A stretch of 5,400 bases of DNA from Wenzhouxiangella sp. (lineage in GTDB: Bacteria > Pseudomonadota > Gammaproteobacteria > Xanthomonadales > Wenzhouxiangellaceae): NCBI GenBank assembly GCA_021767625.1, contig JAASTB010000163.1:1-5400 (forward strand). Reading direction: 5' to 3'. Below are positions 1-5,400 of this stretch, piece after piece. Under the pieces are notes generated by a model, which saw nothing but the letters and a program-made list of their open reading frames with translations, searched no databases and had not been told where the DNA came from. Position numbers and translations under genes: made by a program. Numbering within the stretch: position 1 is the stretch's first letter; the number at the start of each line of letters is the position of its first letter.

Positions 1-1851
1 GGCCTCGCGCTGGGGCAGGGGCTTGAGCTGCAGGGGATAGCGGGCGATGGTCTCGCCGTCGCGATCGACGACTTCCCGCACCGCCCGGATCGGGGCGCTG
101 TAGCCTTCGGCGGCGATGGGCTGGTAGAGCTGGGCGACCTGCAGCGGCGTGAGGCTCACGGCGCCGAGAAAGGCGGCCGGATGCGCCTCGCGGCCCGGCT
201 CGACACCCAGGCGCCGCATCAGGTCGAACAGCGCGTCCACCCCCACATCCATGCCGACGCGGACGCTGGCCTGGTTGTAGGACTGGGCCAGGGCCTCGAG
301 CAGCGGCACCGTGCCGTGGCTGACGCCGTCGTAGTTGACCGGCTGCCAGGGTCCGGAACCCGGGATTTCGACAGTCAGCGCTTTGTCCTCCACCGGCGTG
401 ACCAGCGTGAATCGGTCCGGCCGCGACAGCGCCAGCAGGTAGACCAGGGGCTTGATGACCGAGCCGACCGGCCGGCGGGCGTCCAGCGCGCGGTTGAAGC
501 CGCGCCGGCCGCGCACCCGGTCGCCGACCAGGGCGCGCACTTCGCCGTCGCCGGGTTCGACGAGCACGATGGCACCCTGCAGCGAATCGGGCTCGCGCTC
601 AACGCCGGACAACCCGTCGGCCAGGGCCGTCTCCGCCCGGCGCTGCGCCGAAGGCGACAGCGTGGTGAAAACGCGCAGGCCCGTGCCGCGCAGGTCGGCG
701 TCGCGGTAGTCGGCACGCAGCTGCCGGCCGACCAGGTCCATGAAAGCGCCGTACTGACTGGCACCGGAGCGCAGCGAAGGTCGCAGGCCCAGGCCGGCGG
801 CCTGCTGTCGGCGCAGCATCCCCTGGTCGATCAGGCCGGTCTCGTGGAACATCGCCAGGACGAGATCGCGACGCTCCCGTGCACGCTCGGGATTGCGCAA
901 CGGGTGGTACCAGGATGCGCCGCGCACCATGCCCACCAGCAGCGCAATCTGGCCGGGGTCGAGCGCCTCGACCGGCTGACCGAAATAGTACTCCGCAGCC
1001 CGGCCGAAGCCGTGGATGGCGCGACGACCGTCCTGGCCCAGGTAGACCTCGTTGAGCCAGGCCTCGAGGATCTCCGCCTTGGAGAATCGCAGCTCGAGGC
1101 TGACGGCCATGATCGCCTCGTTGAACTTGCGCAACAGGCTGCGTTCGGGCGACAGAAACAGGTTCTTGACCAGTTGCTGGGTGATCGTGCTGCCGCCCTG
1201 CACCACCCGGCCGGCGCGCAGGTTGGCCCACATCGCCCGCGCCAGACCCACGGGATCCACGCCGAAGTGATGCTTGAAACGACGGTCCTCGACCGCCTGC
1301 GCGCCGGCGACCAGCAGTGGTGGGTATTCCTCGATGGCCAGCGGCGTGCGCACGCGGTCGTCCAGGGGCAGGATGCGCCCCAGCTCGGCCGGCGGCAGGC
1401 GCAGCACGGTGGTCCCCCCGAGCAGGTCGACCCGGCCGTCGTCCAGGCGCAGCGAAGCGCGCCGGGCGTCCTGCCGTCCGTCGGGAAAGTCGAAAGCCGG
1501 AAGATGCAGCTCGATTCGCTCGCCCTCGACCCGGAAACGCCCGGCCCGCTCCGGCGAGCCGGCCCGCAGGCCGGCGGCTTCGAGCTCGACGAGCAGGTCG
1601 CGGCGCGACAGGGGCAGTCCGTCGTGCAATTCCAGGGGCCGGGCGTAGACCCGGCTGGCTTCGGCCAGGTGCCGGTCGGCGAAACGCAGGGAAACTTCCC
1701 GGTCGAGCCACCATATCCAGGGACCGAGCAGCCCCAGCGCCAGGCCCAGCAGGAACAGCAGCGGCCGCAGCAACCAGCGCGGCCAGCGGCGGGCGCCGCT
1801 GCGCTTCTTTCCGGAACGTGATTTACGGCTGCGCCGTGGCTTGCGGGCCAT
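1..1851 (-). CDS. mrcB: Penicillin-binding protein 1B, bifunctional glycosyltransferase/transpeptidase (3' end cut by the window)
   Basis: This enzyme polymerises lipid II into glycan strands and crosslinks their peptides on the periplasmic face of the inner membrane. 617 codons are visible without interruption. Residues 1-25 are strongly basic (13 Arg/Lys), followed by a single membrane anchor at about 26-49. Residues 67-145 match UB2H, including FDFPD at 120-124; in E. coli this domain docks the activator LpoB. The GT51 domain shows EDRRF with catalytic Glu188, QGGSTITQQ at 218-226, RKFNE with the second Glu at 245, and NEVYLGQ. The transpeptidase has SVIK with nucleophile Ser464 and SYN at 524-526. 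The KTG motif and roughly the last 150 residues should lie left of base 1. The ATG at 1851 is chosen because it directly precedes the basic tail; the frame stays open upstream, but no convincing alternative start was found and there is no clear Shine-Dalgarno. The cytoplasmic tail is shorter than that of the long E. coli form. The UB2H domain separates it from PBP1A, so the assignment is firm. Confidence 0.96.
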   Translation of the reverse strand, partial: MARKPRRSRKSRSGKKRSGARRWPRWLLRPLLFLLGLALGLLGPWIWWLDREVSLRFADRHLAEASRVYARPLELHDGLPLSRRDLLVELEAAGLRAGSPERAGRFRVEGERIELHLPAFDFPDGRQDARRASLRLDDGRVDLLGGTTVLRLPPAELGRILPLDDRVRTPLAIEEYPPLLVAGAQAVEDRRFKHHFGVDPVGLARAMWANLRAGRVVQGGSTITQQLVKNLFLSPERSLLRKFNEAIMAVSLELRFSKAEILEAWLNEVYLGQDGRRAIHGFGRAAEYYFGQPVEALDPGQIALLVGMVRGASWYHPLRNPERARERRDLVLAMFHETGLIDQGMLRRQQAAGLGLRPSLRSGASQYGAFMDLVGRQLRADYRDADLRGTGLRVFTTLSPSAQRRAETALADGLSGVEREPDSLQGAIVLVEPGDGEVRALVGDRVRGRRGFNRALDARRPVGSVIKPLVYLLALSRPDRFTLVTPVEDKALTVEIPGSGPWQPVNYDGVSHGTVPLLEALAQSYNQASVRVGMDVGVDALFDLMRRLGVEPGREAHPAAFLGAVSLTPLQVAQLYQPIAAEGYSAPIRAVREVVDRDGETIARYPLQLKPLPQREA

Positions 1852-1858
1852 ACGCGAG

Positions 1859-1887
1859 ATGACAGAAGACCATGGTTGAACGATAAT
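1859..1887 (+). promoter_or_regulatory. Predicted sigma70-type promoter for the glycosyltransferase gene
   Basis: ATGACA at 1859-1864 matches the -35 consensus at five of six bases. GATAAT at 1882-1887 matches the -10 consensus at five of six. They are separated by the optimal 17 bases. Transcription would begin near 1894 and give a leader of about 100 bases before the GTG at 1994. The -35 element lies only 8 bases from the mrcB start codon, so the site occupies the mrcB leader and the two genes could influence each other's transcription. This rests on hexamer match and spacing alone; no start site has been measured. Confidence 0.55.
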
Positions 1888-1888
1888 T

Positions 1889-1908
1889 GCCCGTTTGCGG
1901 CGACGGGC
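1889..1908. repeat. Inverted repeat at the predicted transcription start
   Basis: GCCCGT at 1889-1894 and ACGGGC at 1903-1908 form a perfect 6-bp inverted repeat around an 8-base centre. It begins directly after the -10 hexamer at 1882-1887, so it overlaps the predicted start site of the glycosyltransferase transcript. It could be an operator or a short 5' hairpin. In GC-rich DNA a 6-bp repeat can also occur by chance, and no T-run follows, so it is not a terminator. Confidence 0.3.
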
Positions 1909-1942
1909 CCGGCGGTTGCACTGAAGTGGACCGCGACAATGC

Positions 1943-1948
1943 AGTATA
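1943..1948 (-). promoter_or_regulatory. Possible -10 element for mrcB
   Basis: On the minus strand these bases read TATACT, five of six matches to the -10 consensus, which would start transcription near 1936 and give mrcB a leader of about 85 bases. No good -35 hexamer lies 16-18 bases upstream (the best has about two matches) and there is no extended -10 TG. It may need an activator or may not be the real promoter. It is the best minus-strand candidate in the gap. Confidence 0.28.
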
Positions 1949-1993
1949 CCGTCGCACCACCATTCTCGAACTAGCTCATGGCACGCCAGCCCG

Positions 1994-4900
1994 GTGACTG
2001 ATCCCGACAGCCAATTTCTCGACCAAGCACTGGTGATCGTGCTGACCCAGCCGGACCGGCCGGTCGAATCCGCCTGGATCAAGGCCCTGCAGGCGCATTG
2101 CGCCGGCGAGGTCGTCGCCAGCGAGGGTGGTATCGCGCCCGAGGGCCTGGAAGTACTGCCGGGCAGCCGAGGACCCTGGTGGACCTGGCTGGGTGAGCTC
2201 GACGCCGGGCGAACGTGCCACGGCGTTCTCCTCGTGACACCGCAGCTGCTCCTGCCGGAGCGCTTCGGGCCGCGCCTGGCGCATGCCCTGACATCGCCCG
2301 ACTGTCCCCCACTCCTGACCCTGCCCGGCGATCACGAGGCCGGGCTCGACCCCGCGTCCGGACTGTCCTGCCCGAGCGAGCGGCTCGACGCCCTCGTTCA
2401 GGCCGCCGCCGAGCTGCGGTTCTCGCCCGTTCATCTTCGTCCCCGGCGCCTGGCGGTCATCCCGCCCGGGCAGGCGAACGAAGCGGTCGCGCTGGCCGAG
2501 CGCGGGCATGGCTGGATTTACGACGGCTTCTGGATCCAGGATCCGGCTGCCGTACACGGCGAAGAGGAGCCCGCGCCCGACCTGAACGCGGCGCTCGGCC
2601 ACCTTCGCGAACGGCTCGCGGGTCTGGCGCTGGCCGGCGAACTGGACGCCCTGCCCCTGTACGGGTTCGACCAACGACCGGTCGTGCTTCACATCAGCCA
2701 CGACTGGGGCGGCGGCGTGGCACGCTGGATCGCCGATGTCGTCGCAGCCGACCGAGACCACGTCCACCTCGTGCTCTCGGCCGGCGGCCACAGCGACGGC
2801 CGGATTCACGGGCAGTGGCTCAAGCTCTACGCCGGCGGCCCCGGCCGCGGCTGCATCCGGCAGTGGACCCTTTCCCCGGCCATTTCCGGTACGGACGTCG
2901 AACACGCCGGCTACCGGGAAATCCTCGACGGCGTCATAAGCCGCTTCGGCGTGGCGCGCATCCTGGTCTCGTCGCTGATCGGGCACGGCCTGGATGCGCT
3001 GGCCACCGGCCTGCCGACGCTGGAGATGCTGCACGACTACTACCCTGCCTGGCCCGTTCTCGATCAGGACCCGCTGGCCTTCATCGGCCAGGAGGACCGC
3101 ATCGACCTGGAACGCGCCGTCGCCGAGTCCGGCAACGCTTTCCTGTTCGAAGAGCGCCGCGGCGCGGCCTGGCGCCAACTGGCCGCGGCCTGGCTCGATG
3201 CGATTCGACACAACGACGTCGCCCTGGCCGCCCCGACCGAACAGGTTCTCGAGCGCTGGCGGAGACTGGTGAACGATCCACTCGAGGCGGCGCACCTGAT
3301 TCCCCACGGCTTTGCCGGCTGGCCCGCCGACGCGTCGTCGATCGAACCGCGCCCCATGCCCGACGGGCGGCTCAACCTGGTCGTGGTCGGCCGCCTTTCC
3401 ACCGGCAAGGGGCTTCGCCTGCTCGAGGCCGCGCTGGAGGGGCTACGCGAGCACGCTCGGGTTACGCTGCTGGGTTGCGGTCGGGACGGCATGCGCTTCT
3501 TCGGCCGCCCCGGCATCGACATCGTGCTCGATTACCGCCACGGGGAGTTGCCGCAGCACCTGGCGCGCCTGGGTGCCCAGGCCGCGCTGTTCCTGTCCAC
3601 CGTGGCCGAGACCTGGAACTATGTCCTGTCCGAGACCCGCTCGCTCGGCCTCGTGCCACTGGCCACTCGCACCGGCAGCTTCGTCGAGCGAATACGCCAC
3701 GAGGTCGACGGTGTGCTGTTCGAACCGGACGCGGCTTCAGTGGTGCAGGCGGTGCAGTCCCTGCGCGAGCATCCCGAGCGCCTCGAAGCGATGCGCCGGG
3801 CACTGCCGGCTGAACCGCCGATTGGCGGGGCGCTGTCTTCGATCGACGAACTCGTCGGCCTGGAGCCGGCCCGTCCACGCGGCGCCTCTGCCAGCTCGGG
3901 GGCCGAGCGCCAGGCCGCGGTCCATGCCGCCGGCCTTGCCGACGCCGCCCTGACACACCGGGCGATGCGCGCAGAGATCGAAGTGCTGCGCCGCGATCTC
4001 GAGCGGCGCACGGACTGGGCCCGCAAGCAGGAACGCCTGGCAGGAGAGCGCACGAACTGGGCAAAGCGCCTCGAAGGCGAGCTGAACGACTACCGACGGG
4101 AAGTGGCCGACAGACTGCGACGGGTCGAGGCGACGGAATCCGAGCTGGAATCGACGCGCAACGAATTGCAGGCCCAGCGCAGCCGGACCGAGCACCTGGA
4201 AGAGGAGCTCCAGACCATATTCGCGAGCCGGTCGTGGCGGATGACGCGACCGATGCGCGTCACCAACCGCATCGTCGCCAACGCGCTTCGACGACGCGTT
4301 TACAACCCCCTGCGCTGGCCGCGGATGCTCGCCCGACTGTTCCACAACCTGCGACTCTACGGCGCGCGCGGCACGCTCGAACTGATGCAACAGGGCGCCC
4401 CGCCCCGCGTGGCGATGCCGGGGCGCGTCGAGACGGTCGAGGCGCCGGACGAAACGCTCGTCCCGGTCCGCCTGGAGTCGCCCGAAGAGCCGTTGGTCAG
4501 CATCGTGGTGCCGGTCTTCAACAAGGCCCACTACACCTCGGCGTGCCTGAACTCGATTGCCGCCCGTGCCGGCGCCACGCCGTTCGAGGTGATCGTGGTC
4601 GACGACTGCTCAACGGACGACACCGCCGACTACCTGGAGCAGTGCCGGGGCGTCGTCACGGTTCGCAACGAAACCAACAGCGGATTCATCGCCAGCTGCA
4701 ACGCGGGCGCCGCGGCGGCGAGGGGCAAGTACCTGGTCTTTCTCAATAACGACACTACGGTGACGGAAGACTGGATCGAGGCCCTGGTGCAGACCTATGC
4801 GTCGTTCCCCGACGCCGGCATCGTCGGCGCCCGGCTGGTCTATCCCGATGGCCGCCTGCAGGAAGCTGGCGGCATCGTCTTCGAGGACGGTTCGGGCTGG

Positions 4901-5400
4901 AACTATGGTCGCGGCGACGACCCCGACCGCCCCGAGTACAGCTTTGCCTGCGAGGCCGACTACGTCTCCGGCGCCTGCCTTGGCATCGAGCGATCGTTGT
5001 TCGCGCGGCTGGGCGGCTTCGACAAGCACTACGCGCCCGCCTACTACGAAGACACCGACCTGTGTTTCCGCGTACGCGAAGCCGGACTGCGAGTCATCTA
5101 CCAGCCCGCCTGCACCATCGTTCACCACGAAGGCATCAGTTCGGGCACGGACGAATCCTCGGGCACGAAGCGCTACCAGGCCGTCAATCGGGAAAAATTC
5201 CTGGCGCGCTGGGCCCAGCGGCTGGCCCACCAGCCCGAACCGGTGCCCGGGCCCCAAGCCGTCGAGGCCGTCTACCGCGCGCGCCATCACCGGGCACGCG
5301 GTCATGTGCTGGTGATCGACGCGACCACGCCCGAACCCGACAAGGATTCCGGTTCGATGCGCATGGTGGCCATGCTGACCATCCTGCGCGACCTCGGCTA
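1994..5400 (+). CDS. Large multidomain glycosyltransferase (GT4, coiled coil, GT2, start of second GT4), 3' end cut by the window
   Basis: Probably a cytoplasmic, membrane-peripheral enzyme that adds several sugars to a surface polysaccharide such as O-antigen or capsule; donor and acceptor are unknown. 1135 codons are open with no stop. Residues 1-225 match no clear family. A GT-B/GT4 domain spans about 228-600: glycine loop DWGGGVARW (GGG 239-241), HDYYP at 347-351, APTE at 413-416, GRLSTGKG at 466-473 with the likely phosphate-binding Lys472, and E-x7-E at Glu539 and Glu547. A charged coiled coil covers about 655-742, ending in SRSWR (745-749), a linker typical of such fusions. A GT2 domain spans about 834-1070: SIVVP at 836-840, DDCSTDDT from 870, metal-site NND 918-920, catalytic-region EDTD 1019-1022 and HHEG 1044-1047. 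From 1104, VLVID then DKDSGS (1116-1121) begins a second GT4-like module. The GTG at 1994 is the only ordinary start between the upstream stop (1922) and the first beta strand; GTG 2033 or 2039 are alternatives. The multi-glycosyltransferase call is secure, the exact product is not. Confidence 0.93.
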   Translation, partial: MTDPDSQFLDQALVIVLTQPDRPVESAWIKALQAHCAGEVVASEGGIAPEGLEVLPGSRGPWWTWLGELDAGRTCHGVLLVTPQLLLPERFGPRLAHALTSPDCPPLLTLPGDHEAGLDPASGLSCPSERLDALVQAAAELRFSPVHLRPRRLAVIPPGQANEAVALAERGHGWIYDGFWIQDPAAVHGEEEPAPDLNAALGHLRERLAGLALAGELDALPLYGFDQRPVVLHISHDWGGGVARWIADVVAADRDHVHLVLSAGGHSDGRIHGQWLKLYAGGPGRGCIRQWTLSPAISGTDVEHAGYREILDGVISRFGVARILVSSLIGHGLDALATGLPTLEMLHDYYPAWPVLDQDPLAFIGQEDRIDLERAVAESGNAFLFEERRGAAWRQLAAAWLDAIRHNDVALAAPTEQVLERWRRLVNDPLEAAHLIPHGFAGWPADASSIEPRPMPDGRLNLVVVGRLSTGKGLRLLEAALEGLREHARVTLLGCGRDGMRFFGRPGIDIVLDYRHGELPQHLARLGAQAALFLSTVAETWNYVLSETRSLGLVPLATRTGSFVERIRHEVDGVLFEPDAASVVQAVQSLREHPERLEAMRRALPAEPPIGGALSSIDELVGLEPARPRGASASSGAERQAAVHAAGLADAALTHRAMRAEIEVLRRDLERRTDWARKQERLAGERTNWAKRLEGELNDYRREVADRLRRVEATESELESTRNELQAQRSRTEHLEEELQTIFASRSWRMTRPMRVTNRIVANALRRRVYNPLRWPRMLARLFHNLRLYGARGTLELMQQGAPPRVAMPGRVETVEAPDETLVPVRLESPEEPLVSIVVPVFNKAHYTSACLNSIAARAGATPFEVIVVDDCSTDDTADYLEQCRGVVTVRNETNSGFIASCNAGAAAARGKYLVFLNNDTTVTEDWIEALVQTYASFPDAGIVGARLVYPDGRLQEAGGIVFEDGSGWNYGRGDDPDRPEYSFACEADYVSGACLGIERSLFARLGGFDKHYAPAYYEDTDLCFRVREAGLRVIYQPACTIVHHEGISSGTDESSGTKRYQAVNREKFLARWAQRLAHQPEPVPGPQAVEAVYRARHHRARGHVLVIDATTPEPDKDSGSMRMVAMLTILRDLG
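4007..4062 (+). repeat. Imperfect 42-base repeat inside the coiled-coil segment
   Basis: CGCACGGACTGGGC at 4007-4020 recurs as CGCACGAACTGGGC at 4049-4062, with one mismatch in 14 and an offset of exactly 42 bases. In protein these are RTDWA (from Arg672) and RTNWA (from Arg686), 14 residues or two heptads apart. The repeat stays in register with the coiled coil of the large glycosyltransferase. It looks like an old internal duplication or a conserved helical motif rather than a mobile or slippage-prone repeat. Confidence 0.65.

Noticed and set aside
599..1714. 371-codon minus-strand frame overlapping mrcB in another frame
   Set aside because: Its Arg/Pro/Ala-rich translation is a frame-shifted reading of mrcB, with no recognisable motif.
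181..1821. 546-codon open frame on the plus strand opposite mrcB
   Set aside because: It is antisense to a gene with all PBP1B motifs. The translation is rich in Arg, Gln, Ala and His without domains, as expected for a shadow frame in GC-rich DNA.
1905..1910. GGGCCC palindrome as an operator or terminator stem
   Set aside because: A 6-base palindrome is too short to mean anything in DNA this rich in GC, and no T-run follows.
1945..1950. TATACC as a second plus-strand -10 element
   Set aside because: The only TTG-like hexamer upstream (TTGCAC, 1916-1921) is 23 bases away, too far for a normal promoter; the candidate at 1859-1887 is much better.
1976..3307. 443-codon minus-strand frame opposite the glycosyltransferase
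   Set aside because: The plus strand here encodes the recognisable GT4 domain and lead-in region. The antisense product has no known motifs.
2215..3813. 532-codon plus-strand frame offset from the glycosyltransferase
   Set aside because: It is an Arg/Pro-rich out-of-frame reading of the same DNA. The motifs (GGG loop, E-x7-E) fall only in the frame starting at 1994.
3737..4531. 264-codon minus-strand frame across the coiled-coil region
   Set aside because: It is antisense to the coiled coil and linker, low in recognisable features, and has no ribosome site or promoter.
4610..5305. 231-codon minus-strand frame opposite the GT2 domain
   Set aside because: The GT2 motifs NND, EDTD and HHEG on the plus strand explain the region; the antisense frame arises from codon bias.

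Overview
The window comes from a GC-rich bacterial chromosome. Most third codon positions are G or C, which is why long antisense reading frames run opposite both genes. The left gene is a class A penicillin-binding protein of the PBP1B type with a UB2H domain. That domain is typical of gammaproteobacteria, so a high-GC member (for example a Chromatiales- or Xanthomonadales-like lineage) is the best guess. The sequence alone does not fix the genus.

There are two protein genes, arranged divergently, and both run off the window. On the minus strand (1851 down to 1) lies mrcB, 617 codons visible: a basic cytoplasmic tail, one membrane anchor, UB2H, a GT51 glycosyltransferase with all its catalytic motifs, and a transpeptidase with SxxK and SxN. 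The C-terminal KTG motif should lie beyond the left edge. On the plus strand (GTG at 1994 to beyond 5400) lies one very large multidomain glycosyltransferase, 1135 codons visible and still open. Its order is: an unassigned, possibly decayed GT-A-like N-terminal region; a GT4 (GT-B) domain with an E-x7-E motif; a coiled coil of about 80 residues carrying a 14-residue repeat; a complete GT2 (GT-A) domain; and the first residues of a second GT4-like domain.

The 142-base gap between the two starts holds a good sigma70-like promoter for the glycosyltransferase (ATGACA, 17 bases, GATAAT). A 6-bp inverted repeat sits at its predicted start point. A weaker -10-like hexamer points toward mrcB. Neither start codon has a convincing Shine-Dalgarno sequence.

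Both genes concern the cell envelope. mrcB polymerises and crosslinks peptidoglycan. The fused glycosyltransferase most likely builds a surface polysaccharide such as O-antigen or capsule from the cytoplasmic side. No RNA genes, mobile elements, CRISPR arrays or clear terminators were seen. The most interesting object is the multi-catalytic glycosyltransferase with a coiled-coil spacer between its catalytic modules.
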